A stretch of DNA of 62,584 bases from Atopobium sp. (GCA_022732885.1 JAIJTS010000010.1:1-62584); one strand, 5' to 3'. Counted from the first letter of the stretch, positions 34,241 to 43,635 are shown. A program made the numbers and translations. Notes: generated by a model from the sequence alone, not told the origin.

Positions 34241-35770
34241 CTATCGACGAGGCCTGGTGTTGTTTCCACGAAGCCTCTCCGAAGCAGAAGGTCCCAAATC
34301 AATTCTGCGCCTACCAGAGGCATCTGTTGTAATACGAGCTTGAGGGGCGTTGTCATCTCTTGAGTGCAAGACACCCCGTGAAGGACGTGCGGAGCTCTGA
34401 GCGCTGCTCTTAGGGCGAGAAGAACGTGGGAGTGGCATGCCTACTCCTACCCCGCCATCAACCACGGTAAGACCCGAGAACCCTGGAGCATCAAAGCTAT
34501 CCTGCTCTTCAGCCATGCTCCAAGAAGCGCGCTGCCTATCATGCTCGGTTTCTGGAAGTCTTGACTGTCTTGAAACAGACATCAAAAGACCAACCATCAA
34601 AATACTGGACATGATGGTTGAACCACCGTATGAGATAAATGGCAAAGGCTTACCAGAAAGAGGGAGAAGACCCAAAACACCGCCAATGTTGACAAAGGCC
34701 TGAATGATAAACATAGAGGTACAACCTGCAGCAATAAGCCTACCGGTCAAATCTGGCGCATAGCGAGCAATCTTAAAGCCTGCCCACACCAGAGCGCCAA
34801 ATACCGCTAAAAGACCAAGCACGCCAATAAAGCCTAGCTCTTCTCCAATAACTGCAAAAATAAAGTCATTGTGAGCCATAGGCAGATACGAATATTTCTG
34901 GCGAGAAAAACCAAAGCCAACACCAAAAATGCCTCCAGAACCAAAGGCATAGAAGCCCTGAGCAAGCTGATAACCTGCTCCGTAATAATCAGCCCAAGGG
35001 TTGAGCATGGTCATTACACGGGCGCGAGAATAATCATCTTTAAGAGACAAGAAGGCAAAGCCAATAAAGCCAATAACGCCAATAGTTGCAAGAACTCTTC
35101 GATCAACATCAGCAAGATATCCTATAACCAAAAGCGTTCCTACAATAATCAATGTAGAGCCTTTATCGGGCTGTGCCAAAATAAGCGCAAGTGGTACAAG
35201 CGCTGCTATAGCAAACTTTTTAAAAAACTCCATTTGATCTATGGTCTGATCTATAAAGTATTGCTGTGCAAGGTATGACACAGAAACCAAAATAGTAATC
35301 TTTGCAAACTCAGACGGCTGGAAAGAAAATGGTCCAATGGAAATCCAGCGAGTAGCACCATAGGCATCAGCTCCAGCAATAGGAGTAAAAATAATAGCCA
35401 GCATGCCAATAGTCACAAACCAAATTGGTACCTGGAAGTTTTTTACTACTGCACGGTAATCAATACGAGAAACAAAAAACGCCAGTACAACTCCTGCTGC
35501 AGCAAAACCAAGCTGGCGTTGCACGTAGTAGAAGGGGTTATAGCCCATATCCTCAGAAGTCATAGCAGAAATCGAGGATGCAGAGTAAATCATAACCAGG
35601 CCAAAGCTCACAAGAATAGCCGCTGACACCAGAAGCACCAGCCTAGGCTGCATAAAACGCTCTGGAATGACACCAAAGCGACCGCTAGTCTGTGAACGCT
35701 CAGAAGACCTCTGGCGAGAAGTATGTGATTGTTGCACGCGCTCCCCTGTCCTATTTCTGCTGGTAGTCAT
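34241..35770 (-). CDS. ftsW: Septal peptidoglycan polymerase FtsW
   Basis: 509 residues of the SEDS family, with ten hydrophobic helices between residues about 45 and 410. Typical stretches are LVMIYSASS, ISIGPFSFQPSEFAKI, a long loop with QLAQGFYAFGSGGIFGVGFG, and GLLPLSGKPLPFISYGGS near the catalytic region. It polymerises lipid II with the transpeptidase encoded upstream. The basic, Ser/Arg-rich tail of about 100 residues is longer than in most homologues and is probably a cytosolic regulatory tail. Its ATG overlaps the murD stop (TAATG). Confidence 0.95.
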   Translation of the reverse strand: MTTSRNRTGERVQQSHTSRQRSSERSQTSGRFGVIPERFMQPRLVLLVSAAILVSFGLVMIYSASSISAMTSEDMGYNPFYYVQRQLGFAAAGVVLAFFVSRIDYRAVVKNFQVPIWFVTIGMLAIIFTPIAGADAYGATRWISIGPFSFQPSEFAKITILVSVSYLAQQYFIDQTIDQMEFFKKFAIAALVPLALILAQPDKGSTLIIVGTLLVIGYLADVDRRVLATIGVIGFIGFAFLSLKDDYSRARVMTMLNPWADYYGAGYQLAQGFYAFGSGGIFGVGFGFSRQKYSYLPMAHNDFIFAVIGEELGFIGVLGLLAVFGALVWAGFKIARYAPDLTGRLIAAGCTSMFIIQAFVNIGGVLGLLPLSGKPLPFISYGGSTIMSSILMVGLLMSVSRQSRLPETEHDRQRASWSMAEEQDSFDAPGFSGLTVVDGGVGVGMPLPRSSRPKSSAQSSARPSRGVLHSRDDNAPQARITTDASGRRRIDLGPSASERLRGNNTRPRR

Positions 35771-37173
35771 TATCGATCGCTCTCTTTTTGAGCAAGCTCT
35801 GACACGAGCTGTTTAAAGACGCGGCCACGCTGAGCCATGCCCGTAAACTCATCAAATGATGAACATGCTGGTGAGAGAAGCACTACAGAACCTGGACGAG
35901 CAAGCTCTACCGCACGGTCAAAAGCCTCATGCATATGAGGTTCTTCCACCACTTCTGCGCGTCCGCCAGAAACGCGACGAAGCGCCTCTGCAAAGCGAGG
36001 GCCAGCCTCTCCAAAACAGATTGCATATTCACAGGTAGCAGATACCTTCTGAGCAAACTCATCAAGCTCTGTGCCCTTATCGTGACCACCCAGAAGCAAA
36101 ATAACATCTTTATCTGGAAATGACGTCAGAGACTTCTCAACTGAATCGGTATTGGTTGCCTTGGAGTCATTGACATACAGCACACCATTAACCGTATCAA
36201 CAGGCTCAATCCTATGCTCAAGCGGCATAAAGTCCAAAAGGGCGTGCCTGATAGAAACAATATCAAGTCCCAAGAACAGACCACAAGCAGCTGCAGCAAG
36301 AGCGTTGAGTGCATTATGCGCTCCCCTGATATGAAGTGCATCAGCTGCTACAAGCTCCATCTCTTTACCAGATAGCCTTACTACCAGCACGCCATCACGT
36401 ACAAAAGCGGCGTTTTGCGTACCTGGATCTGTCTGAGCAAGATGACATACGCTGATGCCACGAGCTTCAAGGCGAGAAGATACGTCCAGGCAGAAATCAT
36501 CCAAATCAGACACAATTGCCAGGTCGTTTGTATCAAGGTTGGCAAAAATCTTCTCTTTAGCCGCTGCATACGCTTCAAGTGAGCCATGCCACTCAAGATG
36601 ATCAGGCGTAATGTTTAAAAGCATAGCAACATGAGGGTGCAATTGCTGAGTAGTTGCAAGCTGGAAGCTTGAAAGTTCTGCAACAAACCAGTTATCTGGC
36701 TTTCTTTTAGCAAGCTGGTCAGTGATAGTAAGTCCAATATTGCCAACAGCACTTGCATCAAGGCCGGCATACTGCAGGATAGACGTAGTCAAACTTGTGG
36801 TAGTAGTTTTACCGTTTGTGCCGGTAATACCAATCCACTGTGAAGGGCTCTCTTGATAGGCAAACTCTGGCTCACCCATAATCTGCTTAGAAGCTGCCTT
36901 TGCGCTAAGGAACAGTTCAGAGGTATCTGGAATGCCAGGAGAGGCAATGGTTAGGTCAAAGGTGCCCCCAACCTGATCGGAGCCGCATTGAACCTGTACG
37001 CCTAAACCTGCAAGCTCTTGGATTTTCTCGCCAATTGTAGCGTCTGCGCCGCCCACAAGAGTTATGGAAGACACACGACCCTCTGGCTGCTGCAACAAAT
37101 ACGTGCAGACAGAGATGCCGGTCTTACCAAAACCAAGAACACATACCTTACCAAGTGTTTCTAGAAGCGACAC
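35770..37173 (-). CDS. murD: UDP-N-acetylmuramoylalanine--D-glutamate ligase
   Basis: 467 residues. It adds D-Glu to the stem peptide. N-terminal KVCVLGFGKTGIS, P-loop GITGTNGKTTTTSL, NITPDHLEWHGS and NDSKATNTDSVEKSL are the expected Mur-ligase motifs, and LLSPACSSFDEF near the end is characteristic of MurD. Translation starts at GTG 37173. It is 29 bp downstream of mraY. Confidence 0.97.
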   Translation of the reverse strand: MSLLETLGKVCVLGFGKTGISVCTYLLQQPEGRVSSITLVGGADATIGEKIQELAGLGVQVQCGSDQVGGTFDLTIASPGIPDTSELFLSAKAASKQIMGEPEFAYQESPSQWIGITGTNGKTTTTSLTTSILQYAGLDASAVGNIGLTITDQLAKRKPDNWFVAELSSFQLATTQQLHPHVAMLLNITPDHLEWHGSLEAYAAAKEKIFANLDTNDLAIVSDLDDFCLDVSSRLEARGISVCHLAQTDPGTQNAAFVRDGVLVVRLSGKEMELVAADALHIRGAHNALNALAAAACGLFLGLDIVSIRHALLDFMPLEHRIEPVDTVNGVLYVNDSKATNTDSVEKSLTSFPDKDVILLLGGHDKGTELDEFAQKVSATCEYAICFGEAGPRFAEALRRVSGGRAEVVEEPHMHEAFDRAVELARPGSVVLLSPACSSFDEFTGMAQRGRVFKQLVSELAQKESDR

Positions 37174-37202
37174 GCAAGCGATCCTTTCCTAAAGCAATAC
37201 CT

Positions 37203-38234
37203 TTAATGAAGCTGGAAGTACAGGGCAAAACCCAGAGCGGCAAATGCTCCAGAAATAATCCAAAACCTAAAGACAACTTTTGTCTCGTTCCAGCCAAGTT
37301 TCTCAAAGTGATGATGAAGTGGAGCCATCAAGAATACGCGCTTTTTAGTTGCCTTGTAGCTGACAACCTGAATAATAACGGACAGTGCCTCGATGATAAA
37401 AAGACCACCCATGACCAGGGAAATTACTTCAGTTTTAGTAAGAACAGCCAGGGCTGCAAAAGCAGCGCCCCAGGCAAGAGAGCCAGTGTCACCCATAAAA
37501 ATGCTTGCTGGATAGCTGTTAAACCACAAAAAACCAATACAAGCGCCTGCGATAGAGGCGGCAAAAACAGCAAGGCTACTCTCGCCATAACGGAAAGCTA
37601 CCGCAGCCATAAAAATCATAACAACCATAACGCAGCCACCAGCCAGACCATCAAGGCCGTCGGTCAAGTTAACAGCGTTAGAGAGGCCCGCCATAAGCAA
37701 AAAGACAAAGAAAAGATACAGCCAAGGGATGGAAATTACGTTTCCACCTAAATTGACCGTAGTAGTAAGGATACCCAGGTTGATATCAAGGCCACCTGGG
37801 AACGCAATAATAGGTGTAATGCCCCAAATATTGACTGCTGCCAGGCAAAATGCAACAGAAATGGTAATGAGTCCAGCCATCTTCTGAGATGCGGTGAGAC
37901 CAAGACTTCTTCCATGAGCAACGGACTCAATATCATCCAGAAGACCTAGCGAGCCTGTAAGCAGCATAGCTGCCATAGCAAGAATGAGGTCTGTATTCCA
38001 CTGAGCAAGCGCAATGCAGGTCAGCACAATGCTCACCAGCATAATGACACCACCCATAGTAGGAGTACCCTGTTTAACCAGGTGTTGCTGAGGACCGTCA
38101 GCACGAACCTGCTGGCCCACTCCCTCTTTCTTCATCAGTTTGATAAAGAGAGGCATTAAGACCAAGGTGATGACGCAGGAGACACCAAGCGCTACAAACA
38201 CCTGGTACGTTGGGTAAATAGTCTGGTAAAACAT
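37203..38234 (-). CDS. mraY: Phospho-MurNAc-pentapeptide transferase
   Basis: 343 residues with ten membrane helices. It attaches phospho-MurNAc-pentapeptide to undecaprenyl phosphate to form lipid I. The family motifs are GTPTMGGVIMLVSIV, LLDDIESVAHGRSLGL with the catalytic aspartates, NAVNLTDGLDGLAGG, GDTGSLAWGAAFA, and APLHHHFEKLGWNETKVV near the end. The start overlaps the murF stop by one base. Confidence 0.97.
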   Translation of the reverse strand: MFYQTIYPTYQVFVALGVSCVITLVLMPLFIKLMKKEGVGQQVRADGPQQHLVKQGTPTMGGVIMLVSIVLTCIALAQWNTDLILAMAAMLLTGSLGLLDDIESVAHGRSLGLTASQKMAGLITISVAFCLAAVNIWGITPIIAFPGGLDINLGILTTTVNLGGNVISIPWLYLFFVFLLMAGLSNAVNLTDGLDGLAGGCVMVVMIFMAAVAFRYGESSLAVFAASIAGACIGFLWFNSYPASIFMGDTGSLAWGAAFAALAVLTKTEVISLVMGGLFIIEALSVIIQVVSYKATKKRVFLMAPLHHHFEKLGWNETKVVFRFWIISGAFAALGFALYFQLH

Positions 38235-39670
38235 TACTCGGTAACTCCTTTTACAAAAATATCAAGCTGGGCAGACCTCGATGCTTTGGCGAGAAGAACG
38301 TCTCCTTGCTTAAGCACTGGTCCAAGCACAGCAAGCGCTTCGTTGACATCACTAAACTGTTCAATTTTATCTTCCGAGAAGCCCATGACACGTGCGGCTT
38401 CAACCATTTCACGCGCGGCTCCTGTGCCTACAAAGGCAACAAGATCTGGGTTCTTAGCAGCAATATAGGCGCCCACATAACCGTGGAGACGCTTCTCCTC
38501 TGGGCCAAGCTCGCCAATTTCTCCGATAAGTGCAATGCGACGGCCCTCTGCAGGCATCTGCATCAAAACGTCAAGGGCTGCAGCTGTTGAGTTAGGACTT
38601 GCGTTGTAGGAGTCATCAATAATTTTGGCACCGCACGTTGCGTCAAGCACCGAAAGACGCATGCGAGTGGCTGGCATTTGCTCAATAGCTTCTGCTGCAG
38701 CGTCAAGATCAAGACCAAGCGTCTCTATAGCCTCAAGCGCTAAAAGAAGGTCGTCTACCACAACACGGCCAGGTAACTCAAGGGTTACCGTGCGTGACCA
38801 GCCGGATACAGCACTAAGAGTGGCAGTTGGAAGGCCTTCCTCGTCAAGAGTGATTTGCTTCGCACTCATGACGTCATCCTTTGTTGCGCCCACCGTCTTA
38901 CAAACAACATGAGCAGGGCGCGCAAATTCATCTGCAATAAACTTGGTGTAGTCCCCTGCCGAAGCCTGAATAAGCGTAGGTTCAATTGAGTCAAACGCGC
39001 GCATACCAGAAACAATCTCTGCCTTGGCACGCGCAATGTTTTCTCGACTGCCGAGAAGACCAATGTGGCTGGTACCAATGTTGGTAATGACCGCTACCGT
39101 TGGACGAGCAACGGCAGTGAGCCTGGCAATCTCACCCGCATGATTCATGCCTAGCTCAAGCACGAGCACCTCGGTATCTTCTGGCGTAGAAAGCACCGTA
39201 AGCGGCAGGCCAATGAGGTTGTTGTGATTGCCAGCGGTTGCGTGTACACGACGGGTAGCACCGATGCCGCGACGAAGCATTTCTTTGGTGGTAGTTTTAC
39301 CAACCGATCCAGTTACGCCCACAACCAGCCAGTTTGGATGGGCTTCTCGCCAAGCGGCGGCAAGGGCCAAAAGGAACGCCTCGCAGTCATCGTCTGCGGC
39401 TTCAAGAACGCTAACTCCTGTGGAGGCTAGGTTGTCGAGCAAATTGTCTGCTACAGGCTCAGATGCCACAACAACAGCAGCACCTGCCTGGGCAGCAGAT
39501 AAGAGATAGGAATTTCCATTGACCTTCTCGCCAGCAAAAGCCACAAAGATTGAGCCTTCCTGAACCTCACGAGAGTCGATGACGGCCGCGCCCGCAACCT
39601 CGCGAGTTCCGCGATGAAGCAGCTGAGCATGTGTAGCTGCGACCATCTGTTCAACCGAAAGCTTAACCAT
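38234..39670 (-). CDS. murF: UDP-MurNAc-tripeptide--D-alanyl-D-alanine ligase
   Basis: 478 residues. It adds D-Ala-D-Ala to the UDP-MurNAc-tripeptide. The N-terminal UDP-binding part has VIDSREVQEGSIFVAFAGE, the P-loop is GVTGSVGKTTTKEM, then AGNHNNLIGLPLTVL, ELGMNHAGEI and DDSYNASPNSTAAALD. In most clusters murE precedes murF; here ftsI is directly upstream, with 8 bp between the genes. The start ATG is behind AGGAG. Confidence 0.96.
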   Translation of the reverse strand: MVKLSVEQMVAATHAQLLHRGTREVAGAAVIDSREVQEGSIFVAFAGEKVNGNSYLLSAAQAGAAVVVASEPVADNLLDNLASTGVSVLEAADDDCEAFLLALAAAWREAHPNWLVVGVTGSVGKTTTKEMLRRGIGATRRVHATAGNHNNLIGLPLTVLSTPEDTEVLVLELGMNHAGEIARLTAVARPTVAVITNIGTSHIGLLGSRENIARAKAEIVSGMRAFDSIEPTLIQASAGDYTKFIADEFARPAHVVCKTVGATKDDVMSAKQITLDEEGLPTATLSAVSGWSRTVTLELPGRVVVDDLLLALEAIETLGLDLDAAAEAIEQMPATRMRLSVLDATCGAKIIDDSYNASPNSTAAALDVLMQMPAEGRRIALIGEIGELGPEEKRLHGYVGAYIAAKNPDLVAFVGTGAAREMVEAARVMGFSEDKIEQFSDVNEALAVLGPVLKQGDVLLAKASRSAQLDIFVKGVTE

Positions 39671-39678
39671 GAGCTCTC

Positions 39679-41478
39679 CTAGTTATTGATTGGTTGAATA
39701 TTAAGACGTGTAGCTGCATCTTTTGCAAATTGCGAAAAGACCACAGCAGCAGATTGCGATGCAAGCTGATGAGTATCGTTAAGTCCAACGTAAACCATCA
39801 AGTCAGATTCTGATGGATTTACAATACCGCAGAAAGAAGCTACAAAACCGGAATTTTCTCCATACGAACCGGTTTCTTCCACAACCTGCTGACCCGTACC
39901 TGTTTTACCAGCAACGGTGTAACCAGGGATACCTGCACGAACACCGGTACCCTCTTTAACAACGGTAGTCATCATGTCAAGCTCAGCTGAAGCTGTGGAA
40001 GCAGAAATAACGTCTTTAGTAGGCCAAGTAACCTCTTGGCCGCCCTTAGAAACCATAAAGTGTGGGGTTACCATGGTTCCCTTATTGGCAACAGCAGTAT
40101 ATGCACGGATAACCTGAATAAATGGAATAGCAAGACCTTGACCAAATGCCATGTTTCCACCAGTTGGTCCTTCATACTGATCTAAGCTGCGCACAATGCC
40201 TGTTGCTTCACCTGGGAAATCAATGCCCGTAGTATGTCCTATACCAAACTTATCAACTCCCTCAGCAAAGCGTTTATCGCCTATGAGCTGAGTCTCTAGA
40301 AAAGCCATACCAACGTTTGAGGAACGCCTAAGCATCTCTCTTACGCTCATGTCCATAGCGCCAGTACGCCAGTCATCGTCGGTAACCTTGTTATCGCCGA
40401 CCTGAAGTTCAGTTGGAATATTGAAAGTTGAATCTGGACCAAAGAGATTGTCGTCTATGCCAATTGAAGTGGTAACTACCTTAAATACTGAACCTGGCTC
40501 ATAGACACTTGAGACAAGCTTGAGATTAAGGGATTCGTAATCAACACCGTTATCACTCTTAAAATCTGGTAACGGATAAGAGGCAGCAGCATAAATCTCT
40601 CCGGTACGAGGATTCATAGCCATAATTGAGCCACCTTGCTGAGCCCCAATGTCTTTTACTGCAGAAGTCAACTGCTCTTCTGCCTTCTTCTGCAGTTCAA
40701 TATCAATGGAAAGGACAATGTCCTGACCGTTTTGTGCCTCGGTGATATTTGAGGTACCACCTGCAATTGGTGTGCCACCAGCACCGGTCTCAACAATCAT
40801 GTGACCGTTAGTGCCTGCAAGAATATCGTTGTAGTAATACTCCAGGCCAGATGCGCCCTCATTATCAGCGTTTACAAAACCAAGAATCTGTACGCCAACG
40901 TTGCCGTATGGATAGACGCGCTTGGTGTTGTTAACAAAGTAGACGCCCTTGAGGTTTTTCTCGTCAAGTGCCTTTTCAATCTTGGAAGCGGTATCGTTGT
41001 CAACACGACGACGAACGTAGACAAACGTAGTGTCTTGCTGCAGATCTCCAAGATAGTCTGAAGGGCTTCCACCTAAAAGCGATGCAATGACCTGTGCTAC
41101 CGTGCTTGCGTCTTTGATTTCTGAAGGATTAGCGTAAATATCCTTACAATCAACGCTCATGGCTAAGACGTTACCGTTACGGTCGTAAATAGTGCCGCGT
41201 CGAGCGTGCAAAACAATATCATTGGTGCGGTTATTCTCGGCACCTTTTGCAAGATCTGCCGCAGTAAAGATTTGCAGCCATGCAAGCCTTACAACAACAA
41301 GTGCCACCATAATGGCCATAGCAGCTGCAACACGACGGAGCCTGCCTTCAGGACCAACACCATCCGAGCCACCGCTGCTACCACGATGACCACGAAAATG
41401 CACACGAGAGGCCTCGTCATACGAGGCCTCAGGAGTTATTCTGCGCGATGCGCGAGTATGTCGATTCTGCGTACTCAC
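39679..41478 (-). CDS. ftsI: Septal class B penicillin-binding protein FtsI (PBP2/3-type)
   Basis: 599 residues. A short basic tail is followed by one membrane anchor (about residues 52-75, AMAIMVALVVVRLAWLQIF), a pedestal domain that starts RRGTIYDRNGNVLA, and a C-terminal transpeptidase. The active-site motifs are SVFK in YEPGSVFKVVT (serine about 332), SSN in LRRSSNVGMAF, and KTG in TVAGKTGTGQQ. No PASTA repeats are present at the end, unlike several Gram-positive homologues. It crosslinks septal peptidoglycan with FtsW. Translation starts at GTG 41478. Confidence 0.95.
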   Translation of the reverse strand: MSTQNRHTRASRRITPEASYDEASRVHFRGHRGSSGGSDGVGPEGRLRRVAAAMAIMVALVVVRLAWLQIFTAADLAKGAENNRTNDIVLHARRGTIYDRNGNVLAMSVDCKDIYANPSEIKDASTVAQVIASLLGGSPSDYLGDLQQDTTFVYVRRRVDNDTASKIEKALDEKNLKGVYFVNNTKRVYPYGNVGVQILGFVNADNEGASGLEYYYNDILAGTNGHMIVETGAGGTPIAGGTSNITEAQNGQDIVLSIDIELQKKAEEQLTSAVKDIGAQQGGSIMAMNPRTGEIYAAASYPLPDFKSDNGVDYESLNLKLVSSVYEPGSVFKVVTTSIGIDDNLFGPDSTFNIPTELQVGDNKVTDDDWRTGAMDMSVREMLRRSSNVGMAFLETQLIGDKRFAEGVDKFGIGHTTGIDFPGEATGIVRSLDQYEGPTGGNMAFGQGLAIPFIQVIRAYTAVANKGTMVTPHFMVSKGGQEVTWPTKDVISASTASAELDMMTTVVKEGTGVRAGIPGYTVAGKTGTGQQVVEETGSYGENSGFVASFCGIVNPSESDLMVYVGLNDTHQLASQSAAVVFSQFAKDAATRLNIQPINN

Positions 41479-41494
41479 AACGTATATTTTACGC

Positions 41495-41914
41495 CTAGGC
41501 GTTGTTGCTTACATCTACAACAGGACGATTTGTCTCAAGAGTCATGCCGTAATTCTGAGTGGCAATGCGCTCAATACGAGTGGTGCTTGCAAGCAGGGAG
41601 CGAGAAACACGCAGGGAATCGTTAGTTGCAGTTGTTGCACGCATCTCATTTCTAATGACGTTATTGGACTGAAGGGTTGAAACCGTTGCCGTAGAGATGC
41701 CAATACGAACAACACCAAGCGTCAAGAAGAGAGCTGCGGCAACAGCAATAAGCTTGACACGCTGGATGAACTGGCTGCTTACGCCACGGCGAGCATCAGC
41801 ATCAAGGCCGCCACCAGGGACAACCTCAAAGGATGAGCGAGTGCTCTGTTCAGGAGCGTACTCATGCTCAAACTGAGTTGTGCGTGCTACAGCCTCTGAT
41901 CCGTAACGTGCCAT
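41495..41914 (-). CDS. ftsL: FtsL-like single-pass division protein
   Basis: 139 residues: a hydrophilic cytoplasmic part (1-50), one membrane helix (VKLIAVAAALFLTLGVVRIG) and an exterior segment of about 65 residues with heptad-like spacing (VSTLQSNNVIRNEMRATTATNDSLRVSRSLL). Sequence conservation is low, as usual for FtsL. The position between rsmH and ftsI, the size and the topology give the call. It would form the FtsQ-FtsL-FtsB complex. No ftsB/divIC homologue is seen in this window. Confidence 0.75.
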   Translation of the reverse strand: MARYGSEAVARTTQFEHEYAPEQSTRSSFEVVPGGGLDADARRGVSSQFIQRVKLIAVAAALFLTLGVVRIGISTATVSTLQSNNVIRNEMRATTATNDSLRVSRSLLASTTRIERIATQNYGMTLETNRPVVDVSNNA

Positions 41915-41972
41915 TAAACTTCAATCCCTTCAAAAACTTCTTCACAACAAGCAACAACTGCTATGGGGTACT

Positions 41973-42956
41973 TCATTTTTCTGGGTCGCGTTTAACCGCT
42001 ACCCTCATCAGGGCGCTTCTCGCCCTTGAGTTGCGCTCAATCTCTTCTGGAGTTGCCACAAGAGGTTTGCGCGTAATCACGTCAACTATCGGCACTTGAC
42101 CGCACATACAAACCGGAAGGTCTGGCGGGCAGATACAACCTTGGCTAAGCTCGGAGAACACGTGCTTGACAATGCGATCTTCAAGCGAGTGGTACGAGAT
42201 AACGCAAATCCTGCCTCCTGGATTAGTCCAGGCAATTGCAGAGCGTAGTCCGCGTTCCAAAACTTCAAGCTCGTGGTTTACTTCAATACGAAGCGCTTGG
42301 AACGTCTTTCTGGCGGGATGTCCACCGTGACGACGCGCTGCAGCGGGAATTGCTGCTTTGATTACCTCAACAAGTTCAAGCGTCGTTTGAATGGGACGCT
42401 TTTCTCGCGTTTGCACAATGCGTCGTGCAATGCGGGAGGCAAATTTCTCGTCTCCGTAAATTCGAAGGATTCGGGCGAGGTCGGCTTCGTTATAGGTGTT
42501 GATGACCTCTTGTGCAGTTGGAGTTTGTTTACCCGGGTCCATTCTCATATCCAACGGGGCGTCTTCGTGGTACGAAAAGCCTCGCTCTGGGATATCAAGC
42601 TGAGGAGAAGAAACACCAATGTCAAAGAGGAAACAATCAACTCCGGGGACTTCTGCAGAGACGAGAAGTTCATCGAGGTCGCCAAAGTTTCCCTTAAGCG
42701 GCAAAAACTCCGCGTTTGGTACTTCTTGCTTCAGGCGAGCAGCTGCTGCTTGATGAGCCATTGCGTCCTGATCAATTCCAATGGAAAGACCATCCGGAGC
42801 AATCAGCTTTGCCATCTCTACGGTGTGACCCGCTCCTCCCAAGGTGCAGTCGCAAACAACTTCACCTGGCTTGGGGTCCAGCTCGCGCAGCACTTCTGCA
42901 AGCATTACTGGTTGGTGCCGATATTCGACTTTCAAGTTACCGTCTTCTACCTTCAC
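41973..42956 (-). CDS. rsmH: 16S rRNA m4C1402 methyltransferase
   Basis: 327 residues. It methylates N4 of cytidine 1402 in the decoding centre, with AdoMet. Conserved parts: YRHQPVMLAEVL, GEVVCDCTLGGAGHT as the SAM loop, DIGVSSPQLDIPERGFSY, PLDMRMD, and the late RICVISYHSLEDRIVKHVF. It is the second gene of the cluster and begins at GTG 42956, 15 bp after mraZ. The space between the two is filled by a GGCGAGAA octamer, which overlaps where the ribosome site should be. Confidence 0.96.
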   Translation of the reverse strand: MKVEDGNLKVEYRHQPVMLAEVLRELDPKPGEVVCDCTLGGAGHTVEMAKLIAPDGLSIGIDQDAMAHQAAAARLKQEVPNAEFLPLKGNFGDLDELLVSAEVPGVDCFLFDIGVSSPQLDIPERGFSYHEDAPLDMRMDPGKQTPTAQEVINTYNEADLARILRIYGDEKFASRIARRIVQTREKRPIQTTLELVEVIKAAIPAAARRHGGHPARKTFQALRIEVNHELEVLERGLRSAIAWTNPGGRICVISYHSLEDRIVKHVFSELSQGCICPPDLPVCMCGQVPIVDVITRKPLVATPEEIERNSRARSALMRVAVKRDPEK

Positions 42957-42971
42957 GATCTTCTCGCCTCA

Positions 42972-43406
42972 CTAGGCGCCAAAGATGAGGTCCTCAAGCG
43001 TTGCAACGCGATCATCTGCCGAGAAGAGGCTGTTCCACTTGTTGGTGTTCCAAATCTCAAAGTGGTCGCCGTTGCCGACAATGGTGACGTCGCGGTCAAG
43101 CTGGAGCTTCTCCCTAGCCTGCGGATCGGACTCGTCAATCTTTCCCAGAGCAACGCGACCGGCCGAGTCAATGTCGACGGTTGTTGCTGCTGCGTTCAGC
43201 ATGCGAAGTGCTGTGACGTCGTCGCGGTTCCTTGGGTTGAGGTTAAGACTTGCAATCCAAGCCTCATATGCCTCAGGTGAGTAGCCGTAAAGCGCGTCCT
43301 GTCGACGGAGCAAGATGACAACATCGCCAAGCTGCTTGCGCTGAGGTGCAGGAAGAGTCACGCGAATCTTGGAGTCCAGCGAACGCTGATACTGGCCAGT
43401 AAGCAT
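42972..43406 (-). CDS. mraZ: Transcriptional regulator MraZ
   Basis: 144 residues, the usual size for the AbrB-fold ring-forming DNA-binding protein. It begins MLTGQYQRSLDSKIRVTLP and has two repeats, each with the DxxGRV-like motif (LDSKIRVTLPAPQRK and DIDSAGRVALGKIDE). MraZ binds short direct repeats in its own promoter and controls the division cluster. The start is ATG 43406 behind AAAGGGGGAG. The upstream frame extension of 47 codons has no support. Phased repeats at 43524-43558 are the probable binding site. Confidence 0.95.
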   Translation of the reverse strand: MLTGQYQRSLDSKIRVTLPAPQRKQLGDVVILLRRQDALYGYSPEAYEAWIASLNLNPRNRDDVTALRMLNAAATTVDIDSAGRVALGKIDESDPQAREKLQLDRDVTIVGNGDHFEIWNTNKWNSLFSADDRVATLEDLIFGA

Positions 43407-43523
43407 GTCTCCCCCTTTCACATTGGCGCCCCTTGCCGCGCGGGCTGTGTTTGTGTTGTGTGTGCGCGGCAATGCTTGGGCATAGTCCGTCGATTGAACG
43501 TGGAATAAATATAACTCATTCCG

Positions 43524-43558
43524 ACACTTACACACACTAGAAAACACTTTCCAACACC
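43524..43558 (-). promoter_or_regulatory. Probable MraZ operator: four 10-bp-phased repeats
   Basis: On the minus strand GGTGT, AGTGT, AGTGT and AGTGT occur at 43554-43558, 43544-43548, 43534-43538 and 43524-43528, each separated by exactly five bases. Known MraZ sites are short G-rich direct repeats one helical turn apart, in its own promoter. The array sits just upstream of a TATATT -10 candidate at 43508-43513, so it covers the -35 region. Confidence 0.72.
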
Positions 43559-43569
43559 AAGTATTTTTC

Positions 43570-43623
43570 TTGTGGTCTAGCTGGGGTTTAACAAAAATAT
43601 GAATTAATAGCTTGAGACCACAA
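43570..43623. repeat. Inverted repeat upstream of the division cluster promoter
   Basis: TTGTGGTCT (43570-43578) and AGACCACAA (43615-43623) are perfect 9-bp arms 36 bp apart, with AGCT next to each arm. No T-tract follows on either strand. It may be a looping operator or a stem in the xerD transcript tail. Confidence 0.4.
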
Positions 43624-43635
43624 TATGTAGTGTTT

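Noticed and set aside
42273..43280. 335-codon plus-strand frame opposite rsmH and mraZ
   Set aside because: Antisense shadow of two well-supported genes; no family features or ribosome site.
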